Below are positions 53,192-63,815 of a stretch of 64,000 nucleotides of DNA, in pieces. A program made the position numbers and the translations under genes. Within the stretch, counting starts at the first letter, position 1; the number at the start of each line of letters is the position of its first letter. The notes under the pieces were generated by a model, which was not told where the DNA came from, did not search any database, and was given only the letters and a program-made list of their open reading frames with translations. Where the stretch lies: positions 68,195-132,194 of the forward strand of contig NZ_GL732439.1 of assembly GCF_000187465.1 (NCBI RefSeq). The letters are read 5' to 3'. This stretch comes from Streptococcus infantis ATCC 700779 (GTDB lineage: Bacteria > Bacillota > Bacilli > Lactobacillales > Streptococcaceae).

Positions 53192-54688
53192 ATGAAAAAA
53201 TATGTTTTTATGCGTATCTTGCGGTCGTTAGTTTCTATCTTTTTAGTAACGACCTTGATTTACACAATCATCTATACGATGGTTCCACGGAAGTTGATCT
53301 TCAAACAAGATACTAACTACAATAAAATTGCAACCACAGCTGATAAACGTGATAACTATGAAAATACCGTTTTTGAGCGTATGGGGTATATCGAATATTA
53401 CGATACGAAAGAGTTGCAGGAAAAAGCTAGTAGCATTGACCCTTCTGTAACCGTTGATGCAAACGATACAAATAAAGCTATCTACGAAAAATATATCCAA
53501 CAACTTGGTAACGGTTGGACTTTGGGTGTATTCACAGAGAGCGGACAATTCTATGCTACTCGTGAAATCCCTATTTTCGAGCGTGTGTTCAAATTCTATG
53601 CAAACTTGCTTGAAATTGACCATACAAACAAGATTCAAGACCCGGAAAATCCTAATTTAGAGCGTTATTTGCGATTTGAAAATGATCCGGCTATTGGATG
53701 GTCTCTAGTAGGTTCAGGGACTAAACATAAATACCTCTTGTACTTCAACAGTCAATTCCCATTTGTTCACCAAAACTTTGTCAACTTGAACTTAGGAGAT
53801 TCTTACCCAACTTATGCCAATACTCCTGTTCTTCAAGTTATCACACAAGGTCAAGGACAAACCAAGACTTCAGAAGTTCAATTCCCAACAGGTAAGAAAA
53901 CTTCATCAGTTAATATCTACTCAAGAACCTATAAATCTCCAAGTCAAGCAGATGCACGTGAAGTAGCAAACTATGGTAAGGATGATCCTTATACAGCTAC
54001 TGAAAGCAATTATCAGTATCCTTCAATGATTGCAAGTTCTGCTATCACTGGTTTGATTGGTCTTTCGATTTCATACGCGATTGCAATTCCTCTTGGTTCA
54101 GCAATGGCTCGTTTCAAAAACACTTGGATTGATAGTTTCGCTACAGGGACTCTAACTTTCTTGTTGGCACTTCCAACGATTGCCTTAGTTTATATTATTC
54201 GTTTGATTGGTTCTTCAATTGGCTTCCCAGACTCATTCCCAATCTTGGGTGCCGGTGATTGGCGTTCTTATGTCCTTCCTGCCGTGATTCTGGGCTTGTT
54301 AGGAGCACCTACTATGGCAATTTGGATTCGCCGTTATATGATTGACTTGCAATCACAAGATTTCGTTCGTTTTGCTCGTGCAAAAGGTTTGTCTGAGAAA
54401 GAGATTTCTGATAAGCATATCTTTAAAAATGCTATGGTACCACTTGTTTCTGGTATTCCAGGTGCTATCATTGGTGTTATTGGTGGAGCAACTCTTACAG
54501 AAACAGTCTTCGCCTTCCCAGGTATGGGTAAAATGTTGATCGACTCTGTAAAGGCTTCAAACAATAATATGGTCGTTGGTCTCGTCTTTATCTTCACTTG
54601 CGTCTCAATCTTCTCAAACCTTATTGGTGATATTTGGATGACGATTATTGACCCACGTATTAAATTGACAGAGAAAGGAGGCAAATAA
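53192..54688 (+). CDS. amiC: Oligopeptide ABC transporter permease AmiC
   Basis: A 498-aa inner-membrane permease. It has an N-terminal helix (about residues 10-30), a large extracytoplasmic insert (about 35-275) typical of streptococcal AmiC, then five or six helices and the ABC-interaction loop [21 protein letters not shown] (about 390-410). It starts after AAAGGAAATAAT and overlaps the amiD start by 1 nt (TAATG). Confidence 0.95.
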   Translation: MKKYVFMRILRSLVSIFLVTTLIYTIIYTMVPRKLIFKQDTNYNKIATTADKRDNYENTVFERMGYIEYYDTKELQEKASSIDPSVTVDANDTNKAIYEKYIQQLGNGWTLGVFTESGQFYATREIPIFERVFKFYANLLEIDHTNKIQDPENPNLERYLRFENDPAIGWSLVGSGTKHKYLLYFNSQFPFVHQNFVNLNLGDSYPTYANTPVLQVITQGQGQTKTSEVQFPTGKKTSSVNIYSRTYKSPSQADAREVANYGKDDPYTATESNYQYPSMIASSAITGLIGLSISYAIAIPLGSAMARFKNTWIDSFATGTLTFLLALPTIALVYIIRLIGSSIGFPDSFPILGAGDWRSYVLPAVILGLLGAPTMAIWIRRYMIDLQSQDFVRFARAKGLSEKEISDKHIFKNAMVPLVSGIPGAIIGVIGGATLTETVFAFPGMGKMLIDSVKASNNNMVVGLVFIFTCVSIFSNLIGDIWMTIIDPRIKLTEKGGK

Positions 54689-55614
54689 TGTCTACAATTA
54701 GTAATGAAAAATTTCAGTTTGTAAAACGTGATGATTATGCCTCTGAAGCAATTGATGCTCCTGCCTATTCATACTGGGGTTCTGTCTTTAGACAGTTTTT
54801 GAAGAAAAAATCAACAGTCATCATGCTCGGTATCTTGATTGCCATTGTTTTGATGAGTTTCATTTACCCAATGTTCTCTGATTTTGACTTTAATGATGTA
54901 AGTAAGGTAAACGATTTTAGCGCTCGTTACATTAAGCCAAATGCTGAGCATTGGTTCGGAACAGACAGTAATGGTAAATCTCTCTTTGATGGTGTCTGGT
55001 TTGGAGCTCGTAACTCTATCCTGATTTCGGTTATTGCTACCTTTGTTAACCTTTTTATCGGTGTTGTCATCGGTGGAATTTGGGGGATCTCAAAATCAGT
55101 TGACCGTATCATGATGGAAGTCTACAACGTTATCAACAATATTCCATCACTTTTGATCGTTATTGTTTTGACTTACTCTATCGGGGCAGGGTTCTGGAAC
55201 TTGATCTTTGCCATGAGTGTAACTACTTGGATTAGTGTTGCCCATTCAATTCGTATCCAAATGTTACGTTACCGTGATTTAGAGTATAACCTTGCTTCAC
55301 GAACTTTGGGAACACCAAGTTACAAAATTATTGTAAAAAACATTATGCCACAATTGGTATCTGTTATTGTTACGAGTACGTCGCAAATGCTCCCAGCCTT
55401 TATCTCATATGAAGCTTTCCTTTCATTCTTTGGACTCGGATTGCCGATTACAGTTCCTAGCTTGGGGCGTTTGATTTCAGATTATTCTCAAAACGTAACA
55501 ACCAATGCATACCTCTTCTGGATTCCATTGACTACATTGGTCTTGGTATCCTTGTCACTGTTCGTTGTTGGTCAAAACCTAGCAGATGCTAGTGATCCAC
55601 GTACACATAGATAG
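54688..55614 (+). CDS. amiD: Oligopeptide ABC transporter permease AmiD
   Basis: A 308-aa permease with six helices and the EAA-type loop [21 protein letters not shown] (about residues 195-215). Partner of AmiC in the transmembrane channel. Ribosome binding site AAAGGAGG lies inside the end of amiC. Confidence 0.95.
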   Translation: MSTISNEKFQFVKRDDYASEAIDAPAYSYWGSVFRQFLKKKSTVIMLGILIAIVLMSFIYPMFSDFDFNDVSKVNDFSARYIKPNAEHWFGTDSNGKSLFDGVWFGARNSILISVIATFVNLFIGVVIGGIWGISKSVDRIMMEVYNVINNIPSLLIVIVLTYSIGAGFWNLIFAMSVTTWISVAHSIRIQMLRYRDLEYNLASRTLGTPSYKIIVKNIMPQLVSVIVTSTSQMLPAFISYEAFLSFFGLGLPITVPSLGRLISDYSQNVTTNAYLFWIPLTTLVLVSLSLFVVGQNLADASDPRTHR

Positions 55615-55622
55615 GAGTAGAC

Positions 55623-56690
55623 ATGATAAAAGGAAAAAATGTAATTTTGACTGCTCAAGATATTGTCGTGGAATTTGACGTTCGTGACAAAATTTTGACC
55701 GCTATTCGCGGAGTTTCTCTTGAGTTGATTGAAGGAGAAGTTCTTGCCTTGGTTGGAGAATCTGGTTCGGGTAAATCAGTTTTGACAAAAACTTTTACAG
55801 GAATGTTAGAAGAAAACGGGCGTATCGCTCAGGGGAGCATCGATTACCGTGGACTAGATCTAACAGCACTTTCGTCTCACAAAGATTGGGAACAAATTCG
55901 TGGGGCAAAGATTGCAACGATTTTCCAGGATCCGATGACCAGTCTTGATCCAATTAAAACAATCGGAAGCCAAATTACTGAGGTTATCATTAAACACCAA
56001 GGGAAAACAGCAAAAGAAGCAAAAGAAATGGCTATTGACTACATGAATAAGGTTGGTATTCCTGATGCTGAAAAGCGTTTTGAGGAGTATCCATTCCAAT
56101 ATTCTGGAGGGATGCGTCAACGTATCGTTATCGCTATTGCTCTTGCATGTCGCCCAGATGTTTTGATCTGTGATGAGCCAACTACGGCCCTTGATGTTAC
56201 CATTCAAGCTCAGATTATTGACTTGCTTAAGTCTCTTCAAAATGAATATCACTTTACAACAATCTTTATCACACACGACCTTGGTGTGGTAGCAAGTATT
56301 GCAGAGAAAGTTGCGGTTATGTATGCTGGTGAGATTGTTGAGTACGGTACTGTTGAGGAAATCTTCTACGATCCACGTCATCCCTATACTTGGAGCCTAC
56401 TATCAAGTTTGCCACAGTTAGCTGATGATAAAGGAGAACTATATTCAATTCCAGGTACTCCTCCGTCACTATATACAGAATTAAAAGGTGATGCATTTGC
56501 TCTTCGTTCAGATTACGCAATGAAGATCGATTTTGAAGAAAAAGCACCTCAATTTGCTGTGTCAGATACTCATTGGGCTAAAACTTGGTTGCTTGATGAA
56601 CAAGCTCCAAAAGTTGAAAAACCAGCAGTAATTTCAAATTTACATGACAAGATTCGTGAGAGAATGGGTCTTGTTCATCTAGAAAACTAG
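55623..56690 (+). CDS. amiE: Oligopeptide ABC transporter ATPase AmiE
   Basis: A 355-aa ATPase: Walker [10 protein letters not shown] (about residues 43-51), Q-loop [11 protein letters not shown], signature YSGGMRQR (about 161), Walker [13 protein letters not shown] and H-loop ITHDLGVV. The C-terminal oligopeptide-transporter extension lacks an obvious Cys cluster. It starts 8 nt after amiD. Confidence 0.95.
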   Translation: MIKGKNVILTAQDIVVEFDVRDKILTAIRGVSLELIEGEVLALVGESGSGKSVLTKTFTGMLEENGRIAQGSIDYRGLDLTALSSHKDWEQIRGAKIATIFQDPMTSLDPIKTIGSQITEVIIKHQGKTAKEAKEMAIDYMNKVGIPDAEKRFEEYPFQYSGGMRQRIVIAIALACRPDVLICDEPTTALDVTIQAQIIDLLKSLQNEYHFTTIFITHDLGVVASIAEKVAVMYAGEIVEYGTVEEIFYDPRHPYTWSLLSSLPQLADDKGELYSIPGTPPSLYTELKGDAFALRSDYAMKIDFEEKAPQFAVSDTHWAKTWLLDEQAPKVEKPAVISNLHDKIRERMGLVHLEN

Positions 56691-56700
56691 GAGGAAGGAA

Positions 56701-57627
56701 ATGTCTGAAAAATTAGTAGAAATTAAAGACTTAGAGATTTCCTTCGGTGAAGGAAGCAAAAAGTTTGTAGCCGTTAAAAATGCTAACTTCTTTATCAACA
56801 AAGGTGAAACTTTCTCTCTAGTTGGTGAATCAGGTAGTGGTAAAACAACGATTGGTCGTGCAATTATCGGTTTGAATAATACCAGTAAAGGGGATATCCT
56901 CTTCGAAGGTAAAAAGATCAACGGTAAAAAATCACGAGCTCAAGAAGCTGAAGTAATCCGTCGTATTCAAATGATTTTCCAAGACCCTGCTGCTAGTTTG
57001 AATGAGCGTGCAACGGTTGACTATATCATTTCTGAAGGTCTTTATAATTTCCATCTATTTAAGGATGAGGAAGAAAGACAAGAGAAAGTTAAAAAGATCA
57101 TTAGTGAAGTTGGACTTTTGGCTGAACATTTGACACGTTATCCTCATGAGTTTTCAGGTGGACAACGTCAACGTATTGGTATCGCTCGTGCCTTGGTTAT
57201 GCAACCTGACTTTGTAATCGCAGATGAGCCGATTTCAGCCTTGGACGTTTCAGTTCGTGCCCAAGTTTTGAACTTGCTCAAGAAATTCCAGAAGGAATTG
57301 GGCTTGACCTATCTCTTTATCGCCCACGATTTGTCAGTAGTTCGTTTTATCTCTGATCGTATCGCGGTAATTTATAAGGGTGTCATTGTTGAAGTGGCTG
57401 AAACTGAAGAATTGTTTAACAATCCAGTTCATCCATACACACAAGCACTTTTATCAGCTGTGCCGATTCCAGACCCAATCTTGGAACGTAAGAAAGTTTT
57501 GAAAGTCTATGATCCAGACCAACATGACTACGAAACTGATAAACCGTCTATGGTTGAAATTCGTCCAGGTCATTACGTTTGGGCTAACCAAGAAGAATTG
57601 GAACGCTATAAAAAAGAAATGAAATAA
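56701..57627 (+). CDS. amiF: Oligopeptide ABC transporter ATPase AmiF
   Basis: A 308-aa ATPase pairing with AmiE: Walker [10 protein letters not shown] (about residues 42-50), signature FSGGQRQR (about 150), Walker [12 protein letters not shown] and H-loop IAHDLSVV. It ends the operon, with a 15-bp terminator at 57633. Ribosome binding site AGGAGG. Confidence 0.95.
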   Translation: MSEKLVEIKDLEISFGEGSKKFVAVKNANFFINKGETFSLVGESGSGKTTIGRAIIGLNNTSKGDILFEGKKINGKKSRAQEAEVIRRIQMIFQDPAASLNERATVDYIISEGLYNFHLFKDEEERQEKVKKIISEVGLLAEHLTRYPHEFSGGQRQRIGIARALVMQPDFVIADEPISALDVSVRAQVLNLLKKFQKELGLTYLFIAHDLSVVRFISDRIAVIYKGVIVEVAETEELFNNPVHPYTQALLSAVPIPDPILERKKVLKVYDPDQHDYETDKPSMVEIRPGHYVWANQEELERYKKEMK

Positions 57628-57632
57628 TCACT

Positions 57633-57686
57633 AAAGTTTTATAATCTAGCTAGAAGGCTTCTAGAAAGATTATGAAACTTTTTTAT
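57633..57686 (+). terminator. ami operon terminator (branched)
   Basis: Outer stem AAAGTTTTATAATCT / AGATTATGAAACTTT encloses an inner CTAGAAG/CTTCTAG hairpin and is followed by TTTT. Confidence 0.8.
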
Positions 57687-57782
57687 TTTGCAGATAAAAA
57701 CTTGATAATCTATATAAATTTGATATACTGAATACAATAATAACTAATCTGTTAGAAATGACATGAACTAGGGGAGAATCAC

Positions 57783-57983
57783 ATGGACAACCAACCAAAT
57801 TTTTTTACAGGAATGGCTAGAATTATTGGGACATGCCTCTGGGTAAAAGGAATGGAAGTACTGACTGAGAAGAAGGAATCTGAGCCAAAAGCCTTAGAGG
57901 TTGTTAAATTTCTTGCGGCTTATAAAATGATATCTGCTCTGCCTTGGATTGCGGGACTTCCTAGAAAGGAAGATAAAAAATGA
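57783..57983 (+). CDS. Conserved small protein of unknown function (66 aa)
   Basis: A 66-aa protein with a moderately hydrophobic start (FFTGMARIIGTCLWVKGMEVL), a charged centre (TEKKESEPKAL) and a hydrophobic end (AAYKMISALPWIAGLP). I recognise no domain. It follows GGGGAG. A possible promoter is TTGATA-16-TATACT (about 57702-57729). It overlaps the next tiny ORF by 4 nt (ATGA), so the two form a small operon. Confidence 0.65.
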   Translation: MDNQPNFFTGMARIIGTCLWVKGMEVLTEKKESEPKALEVVKFLAAYKMISALPWIAGLPRKEDKK

Positions 57984-58144
57984 AATTTATTTGGGATATT
58001 TTATTTTATATCCTAGTCAAGCCACTGATTACGATTGTAGAATTCATTTGGTATCACATTTGTTTATTTTTTTATGAACTCCTTTTGAATTTGTTATATT
58101 CGATTTATAACTGGATTTATAACTGGCTTTTTAGTTTATTTTAA
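57980..58144 (+). CDS. Very hydrophobic, aromatic-rich membrane peptide (54 aa)
   Basis: ATG 57980 overlaps the preceding TGA. The 54-aa product begins MKFIWDILFYILVKP and is almost wholly hydrophobic, with many Trp/Tyr/Phe residues and a repeated YNWIYNW near the C-terminus. Charged residues are only K2, D6, K14, E21 and E33, so one or two membrane helices are likely. It has no own ribosome binding site apart from AGGAAG inside the upstream gene, which suggests translational coupling. A perfect terminator follows at 58164. Unknown family. Confidence 0.6.
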   Translation: MKFIWDILFYILVKPLITIVEFIWYHICLFFYELLLNLLYSIYNWIYNWLFSLF

Positions 58145-58163
58145 AAGACTCTGAAAGAAATCA

Positions 58164-58195
58164 AAAGGATGAGTAATTTACTCATCCTTTTTCTA
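58164..58195. terminator. Bidirectional terminator
   Basis: AAAGGATGAGTAA / TTACTCATCCTTT followed by TTCT. It serves the small plus-strand operon and possibly the minus-strand surface protein gene. Confidence 0.8.
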
Positions 58196-58228
58196 TTTAT
58201 CTAAATCTTTATAGATTTATTGGGATCA

Positions 58229-61200
58229 CTATTTTTTACCTTTAAGCAAGAAAGCTGCAGTTAAAGCTAAGCTGAGACTTGCCATGAAGAGGAGTGGGCT
58301 GGCCTCTTCTCCAGTGGCAGGAAGTTGTTTGTCATTTGTAGAATTTTCACCATTGAGCTGTTTTTTATTGGCTAATGGACTAGCTTCTTCGATTTGACTT
58401 GAGCTTGGTTGTTGGACTTCTGTTTCAGTCTTGTAGACGATAGCATAAGTAGTCAAATCAATGGTGAGAAACTCAAGCATGCCATCACGAATTGTGAAAT
58501 CTTGCGCTTTCAAGTCTTTTTCTGAACTGAAGCGATAGAATTCTTTGACTGTGCCAGAAATTGGTAATCGAACGAGGACAGCACCTTTTGCTTGGATTAG
58601 TTGACCATTTTCATTCTTGAGTTGAATGTCGTAGGCATCATATTTCTTGCCCAAGAGTTCTTGCTTGTCTACTTTCTGGATTTCAAGATAATTTGCTTCA
58701 CCTAGCTCATTTGCTCCACTGATGACTTGAACTCCGGTAGTCTGGTCTTTTAAGACTTTGAGTTTAAACTCAGGAAGAGAGATGATAGGAGCCGCTTGAT
58801 CGCTCGCAGTACCAATAGGGCCAGTGTATTCAGGAATATCCACGATAGGCGCCGCTTGGTCGCTCGTAGTACCGATAGGGCCAGTGTATTCAGGGATATC
58901 TACAATAGGCGCCGCTTGGTCGCTCGCAGTACCGATAGGTCCATTGTACTCAGGGATATCTACAATAGGAGCCGCTTGTTCCCCTGCAGTACCGATAGGC
59001 TCAGTGTACTCAGGAATATCTACGACAGGCGCTTCCTGTTCTCCCGCAGTACCGATAGGCTCAGTGTACTCAGGAATATCCACGATAGGAGCCGGTTGGT
59101 CTCCCGCAGTACCGATAGGCTCAGTATACTCAGGAATATCTACAGTAGGCGCTTCCTGTTCTCCCGCAGTACCGATAGGCTCAGTGTACTTAGGAATATC
59201 CACAATAGGCGCTTCCTGTTCTCCCGCAGTACCAATTGGGTCAGTATATTCAGGAATGGTTACTACTGGAGCAGGCTCGTCCCCTTTGCTTGTAACAACT
59301 GGATCTTCTACAGGTGCAGTTTTTCCTTTTGGAAAGACTGTTACAATAGTACTGCTTCGTGTTTCTCCTAGGATAGCATAAGCTTCTATTGGATTGCCAG
59401 TTTTACGTTCCGTGGTTTCAGGAATGTCGATTTCTACCTTGTTATCCTTTATGCTTAATACTGTTTGCTCGCCAGAAGTGACAAGATGATTTTCATCGAC
59501 TTTTCTTAGGAGTAGGGGATCTGTAACACCAGGGAATGTCACAGCAACAGCATCCCAGTTACCAGTTGGTAAAGTTAGGGTAACTGTCTTATCTTCTACC
59601 TTTATAGGTTCGAGGATTGGTGTATCTAATGATACTGATGGAGCTTTTAGAATATCGAATGAATCAAGGGAGATTTTCTTTCTACCGTCTGGAGAATCTG
59701 GGTCCACTTTCAAAGTTAGGACATGGTCGCCATCTGCTAGATTAGTAAACTCTCCAATCAATGCTCCTTTTTCGGTAGCTCCGGCAGTGTAGAAGTCAAG
59801 GCTTGGCATTTCTTTTCCATCGAGAGTCACAAGTGCCTTACCAAGGGCAGATGTTTTCAGTCCATAGATACGTATACCTGTACCAGAGAATGGAATTCTT
59901 GCAGTTGCTTCAGGAGCAAGACTATCGTCTGCATTGATATCTGCATATTTCTCTGTAGAAGCATAGAGTTCCGCATCAGTCCAGTCTTTAAATGCTGAAC
60001 CGTATTGGATACGAGAATCACGATCATCTATCTTCTCAACTGTTTCTCCTTGACCTGGGAAGACCTTGAAGTAGTCTAAGGAAATTTTTGAGCGTTCACT
60101 TCCACGTCCTTTATGTTCTCGTTTAACAGTGATGGTCATGAGGTGAGGACCTGAAGAAAGATTTGTATAACGACCGATTAGGACACCCTTTTCAGTAGCT
60201 CCAGCCGTATAGAAATCAAGCTCACCAACAGATTTGCCATCAATTGTAACCTCAGCAAGTCCTAATTGAGAAGACTTGAGTCCGTAAATTTCAATACCAG
60301 GTCCATTGAAAGGAATGGTTGCTGTTGCATCCTTATCGGAATAATTCCCATTTGAGATATCGGCGTATTTTTCTGTTCCGCCAAAGAGTTCCGAGTCAGA
60401 CCAGTCTCCAAAGGCAGCACCATACTGAATGCGAGAGTCACGATCGTCCATGAGCTCACTAAAGGCAGAGATTGAAGCAGTATCTGAAACAGGTGTTGAG
60501 CGGTCTCCTAGCATAGCCTTAACGGTATAAGTATAGGCATGGCTTGAATCAATAGAACGGTCGATAAAGCGAGTTTGGTTGGTTGTAAACTCACGGACAG
60601 TAGAAGTTTGACCAGTTTCACCTCTACTTTCCCGATGGATGACATAATGAGTCGCCCCTTCAACTGTATTGAAGTTGAGTTCAGCAGTCGTTGAATCTTT
60701 TCGTTGGGCAGTCAGACGAGTAATACGACCAGGGAAGTTTTCAAAGGTAATGACATCGCCCTTTTGTGTCGTAAGTTGAATACGGTTGTCTTTGATGCGG
60801 GTAGCTTGTACTTCCTTACCGTTTACCTTGACAAGGCTAGCTTCGATATTTGGATAGTCTACGACTAAGTCTCCACCCACATTAGAAAGGAAGGATAGCG
60901 TTTCAAGATTCTTTTCTTTCCATTTCATGCTAACTTCAAAGTTACCACGAGCGACTAGACCTGAGACTTGACCATCTTTCCATGCATCTGGAAGGGCTGG
61001 TAATGGGGCAATGTAGCCGGTGTGAGACTGAAGGAGCATTTCTGCCATTCCACTGGTTGCACCAAAGTTCCCATCAATTTGGAAAGGCGCGTGCGTATCC
61101 CAGAGGTTTTCTAGAGTTGAGGATTTGAGTTGTTCTGCCAATAAACGATGGGCACGATTTCCATCTAGGAGACGAGCCCAGAGGTTGATTTTATTAGCCT

Positions 61201-63502
61201 TAGACCAACCGGTACCACCATCTCCACGATGGTTTAGGGTTGCGCGTGCTGCTTCCAGATATTCAGGCTGATCTTTGCCAAATAAGGTTCCTGGGAAGAG
61301 CCCAACCAGATGAGAAACGTGACGGTGATGGTTTTCAATTCCTTCATTAGTGAATCGAGGACTGTCTTCCTCATACCATTCCTTGATTCGGCCATCTTGG
61401 TTGATATGAAGTGGTTTGAGCTTGTCAAATTTAGCCTTCACTTCTGTCACCAAGTCTTGATCGACCTTCAGGTGATTGGCTGCTTCCATATAGTCGTGGA
61501 AGAGTTGCCAAACTAGAGATTGGTCAAAGGTATTTCCAATCGTGATAGTTCCATGCTCTGGTGAGTATGATGGAGAAGAAACCCAACGGTCACTAGATTT
61601 GTCGTAGTGCAAGAAGGAATTCCAGAACTTGGCTGTTTCCTTGAGCATTGGATAAATCTTTTCTTTGAGATAGGTTTCATCCTTGGTGAATTTGTAGTAG
61701 TCATAGACGTTCTGCATCATCCAAGCATTGGCAGCAGGAGACCAACCCCAGTAATAATTCCAACCTGGAGTTGTCCAGCCAAATGGTGTCGCTTGAGTAT
61801 GAACCAACCAACCGTTTTCTTGGCCTTCTTTGGATTCGATACCTGCATATTCTTTAGCAGCGATACGACCATAGTAGCGCATGTCATCAATATAATTAAC
61901 CATTGGCTTAGCCGTTTCTGCAAGATTGTTCATGTAGGCAGGCCAATAGTTCATTTGTAGATTGACATTGAGGTGGTAATCTGAGTTCCAAGGTGGATTG
62001 TCTACAGCATTCCAGACTCCCTGCAAGTTTGCAGGAAGGGCATCTGTCCGGTCACGAGACGAACTGATGAGGAGGTAACGTCCGTATTGGAAGAAGAGCT
62101 CTTCTAGTTTTTGCCCTTTTTCAGGGTTGTAGGTATGCAGAGCTTCTTTTGTAGTTTGGCTAGACTTGCTACCGCCAAAATTTAATTGTACTCGATTGAA
62201 GAGACTTTGATAGTCTTTGACATGATCTTCCTTGAGTTTCTCGTAGCCCTTGGCCTTTGCAGTCTCTACGATATTTTTGACCGTTTTTTCTAGATCAATG
62301 TCTTTACGATAATTGGTTTTTGGATTTTGAGCAAAGTTGGTCTTGGCACTGAGTAAAAGGGTCGCATAGCTGGCTCCGGTGACAGTCAAATAGCCATCTT
62401 GTGCAGTGACTTGTCCGTCTGTCTTGATTCCGAGATAGGAAGCAAATTTCAGACCATTGTCTTTGACAGTTCCTTTGAGCAAAATACCATTAGAATCAGT
62501 CGTAACTGCTCCTTGTTTATAATTCGAATATTCCCAGGAGTAGTCGCCATTCGCAATCAAATCTTCAGTCAAGCTATTCCAAAGTGTAAAATCAAGGGTC
62601 TTATCACCTTTTTTACTCAAGTGGGTCACAGTAACATCGTCAGGATAGCTAGAGAAAGTTTCGCGCTTAAAGTTTGTACCGTCTTGGGTATAAGAAGTGG
62701 TCGAGATGGCCTCAGAAATATCTAAGCCACGATGATAGTCGGTAACATTCTCCAGGCCTTTCTTTTGGTTGTTAAAGACCATAAAGATATCACCAAAAGA
62801 TAAGTAACGACCATACTGAGCATTGTTTGGTCCGACTAGGTTGCGCTCCGCTAATTGTTTTGCTTTTTGGCGGTTTCCTTCTTCTAATGCCTTACGAATT
62901 TCTGCTAAGACCTTATAGCGGTCTTGATAGTTCCCTCCATTGTAATCGGTGCTATCCGGTTGCGGTCCACCAGACCAGAGAGTTTTTTCATTGTATTGGA
63001 TTCTTTCTTCACCGATGAGCCCAAAAACTTTTGCCCCCATTTCTCCATTTCCGACTGGCAGGGCTTGTTTTTCCCAGCCGTCATAAGAAGGAGCAGTTGG
63101 TTGGTCGTAATGAAGTTGATAGTTTTCTTGCTTAGTCATAGGAAGTTCTGGTTTTTCACTCTCCTTATTTTCAGAAGGTTCAACTACAGCCTTAGTCTCT
63201 GATTGATGATGTATTTGAGGTGTTTCTTTTTCAGGTTTTACCTCTTTGTCAGCTAATTCAGTAGAAGTTTGATTTTCTGTGCTTGGTTGATTTTCCTTAT
63301 CCTTTTGAGTAGGTCCCTCTACTTTTGTATTCACTTGAACCGTAGTCTCACTGACACTTGCTTGATTTTCTTTCACTTCGATGCCATCGGCAGCTACATT
63401 CTGCGTCGCTAGAAAAACAGCTCCCAGTAAAACAGAAGCAGTTCCAACGGTCAATTTTCGGATGCTATACTTACAGGATTTTTCCCAATAGCTCTTCTCC
63501 AT
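58229..63502 (-). CDS. Cell-wall-anchored GH95 alpha-L-fucosidase with C-terminal repeats
   Basis: A 1757-aa surface enzyme predicted to remove alpha-1,2-fucose from host glycans. ATG 63502 follows AAAGGAG. Layout: YSIRK signal peptide (about residues 1-42); Thr/Glu/Lys-rich linker (43-115); GH95 catalytic region (about 120-920) with N512/N514 in LNVNLQMNYW, E649 in SPEH, H731 in HVSHLVG and D810 in FQIDGNFG. Then come a fibronectin-like segment, two tandem DDRDSRIQYG modules (about 125 aa each, CBM-like), an Ig-like domain, about eight 20-aa repeats (PIVDIPEYTEPIGTAGEQ type), another beta domain and the LPATGEE sorting signal with a hydrophobic tail and KGKK. Catalytic assignment is by GH95 family analogy. 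Confidence 0.9.
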   Translation of the reverse strand: MEKSYWEKSCKYSIRKLTVGTASVLLGAVFLATQNVAADGIEVKENQASVSETTVQVNTKVEGPTQKDKENQPSTENQTSTELADKEVKPEKETPQIHHQSETKAVVEPSENKESEKPELPMTKQENYQLHYDQPTAPSYDGWEKQALPVGNGEMGAKVFGLIGEERIQYNEKTLWSGGPQPDSTDYNGGNYQDRYKVLAEIRKALEEGNRQKAKQLAERNLVGPNNAQYGRYLSFGDIFMVFNNQKKGLENVTDYHRGLDISEAISTTSYTQDGTNFKRETFSSYPDDVTVTHLSKKGDKTLDFTLWNSLTEDLIANGDYSWEYSNYKQGAVTTDSNGILLKGTVKDNGLKFASYLGIKTDGQVTAQDGYLTVTGASYATLLLSAKTNFAQNPKTNYRKDIDLEKTVKNIVETAKAKGYEKLKEDHVKDYQSLFNRVQLNFGGSKSSQTTKEALHTYNPEKGQKLEELFFQYGRYLLISSSRDRTDALPANLQGVWNAVDNPPWNSDYHLNVNLQMNYWPAYMNNLAETAKPMVNYIDDMRYYGRIAAKEYAGIESKEGQENGWLVHTQATPFGWTTPGWNYYWGWSPAANAWMMQNVYDYYKFTKDETYLKEKIYPMLKETAKFWNSFLHYDKSSDRWVSSPSYSPEHGTITIGNTFDQSLVWQLFHDYMEAANHLKVDQDLVTEVKAKFDKLKPLHINQDGRIKEWYEEDSPRFTNEGIENHHRHVSHLVGLFPGTLFGKDQPEYLEAARATLNHRGDGGTGWSKANKINLWARLLDGNRAHRLLAEQLKSSTLENLWDTHAPFQIDGNFGATSGMAEMLLQSHTGYIAPLPALPDAWKDGQVSGLVARGNFEVSMKWKEKNLETLSFLSNVGGDLVVDYPNIEASLVKVNGKEVQATRIKDNRIQLTTQKGDVITFENFPGRITRLTAQRKDSTTAELNFNTVEGATHYVIHRESRGETGQTSTVREFTTNQTRFIDRSIDSSHAYTYTVKAMLGDRSTPVSDTASISAFSELMDDRDSRIQYGAAFGDWSDSELFGGTEKYADISNGNYSDKDATATIPFNGPGIEIYGLKSSQLGLAEVTIDGKSVGELDFYTAGATEKGVLIGRYTNLSSGPHLMTITVKREHKGRGSERSKISLDYFKVFPGQGETVEKIDDRDSRIQYGSAFKDWTDAELYASTEKYADINADDSLAPEATARIPFSGTGIRIYGLKTSALGKALVTLDGKEMPSLDFYTAGATEKGALIGEFTNLADGDHVLTLKVDPDSPDGRKKISLDSFDILKAPSVSLDTPILEPIKVEDKTVTLTLPTGNWDAVAVTFPGVTDPLLLRKVDENHLVTSGEQTVLSIKDNKVEIDIPETTERKTGNPIEAYAILGETRSSTIVTVFPKGKTAPVEDPVVTSKGDEPAPVVTIPEYTDPIGTAGEQEAPIVDIPKYTEPIGTAGEQEAPTVDIPEYTEPIGTAGDQPAPIVDIPEYTEPIGTAGEQEAPVVDIPEYTEPIGTAGEQAAPIVDIPEYNGPIGTASDQAAPIVDIPEYTGPIGTTSDQAAPIVDIPEYTGPIGTASDQAAPIISLPEFKLKVLKDQTTGVQVISGANELGEANYLEIQKVDKQELLGKKYDAYDIQLKNENGQLIQAKGAVLVRLPISGTVKEFYRFSSEKDLKAQDFTIRDGMLEFLTIDLTTYAIVYKTETEVQQPSSSQIEEASPLANKKQLNGENSTNDKQLPATGEEASPLLFMASLSLALTAAFLLKGKK
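58785..59270 (-). repeat. Tandem 60-bp repeats (about 8 units) in the fucosidase gene
   Basis: Eight 20-codon units plus a partial ninth, each with IPEY-T/N-x-PIGTAG/S-x-Q-x-AP. They form two sub-blocks: GEQ/GDQ units distal from, and SDQ units proximal to, the LPXTG end. This indicates expansion by unequal exchange. They probably form a Pro-rich stalk that lifts the catalytic domain from the wall. Confidence 0.88.
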
Positions 63503-63522
63503 AAAAACTCCTTTCTCAAATC

Positions 63523-63624
63523 TGTAAGCGCATACATTTTTGTGTAAAAAAAATAAGCCTTGCAGAAAGATGTTTCCTTTGTTTTGTATAATCTTAATAT
63601 AGCAAATAAATCGATTCAATGCAA
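63523..63624 (-). promoter_or_regulatory. Fucosidase promoter and cre-like site
   Basis: On the minus strand, -35 TTGCAT (63624-63619), a 17-nt spacer and -10 TATATT (63601-63596, extended TGC) predict a start near 63589. The palindrome-like TGTATGCGCTTACA (63536-63523), one mismatch from the CcpA cre consensus, lies about 53-66 nt downstream in the leader, a roadblock position. Confidence 0.65.
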
Positions 63625-63774
63625 GGTTTTTTAGGAAAAACAGAATTATTTTACCAAATTTTAGTTCTTTTTTTAATTTTATTGAATTAAAAAAGATTAG
63701 AGCAGAAAAAGAATCTGAGTAATGCCCTACCCTTTTGAAAGCGTAAATCAAACTAGTCAGGCGTGGGACTTTAT

Positions 63775-63780
63775 GGTATA
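63775..63780 (+). promoter_or_regulatory. -10 element upstream of yneF
   Basis: TGGTATAATA just before the AACAGGAGAA ribosome binding site region; the -35 is indistinct. Confidence 0.5.
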
Positions 63781-63815
63781 ATATAGAAGATTCAAAAAGA
63801 AACAGGAGAAATATT

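Noticed and set aside
58785..59270. Regular 60-bp repeats as a CRISPR array
   Set aside because: The repeats are contiguous, coding and in frame with no unique spacers, and no cas genes are in the window.
58796..59381. Two long overlapping plus-strand ORFs (about 185-190 aa) opposite the fucosidase gene
   Set aside because: They are antisense frames through in-frame 60-bp repeats of the real gene, so they stay open by periodicity. No ribosome binding site or promoter is present.
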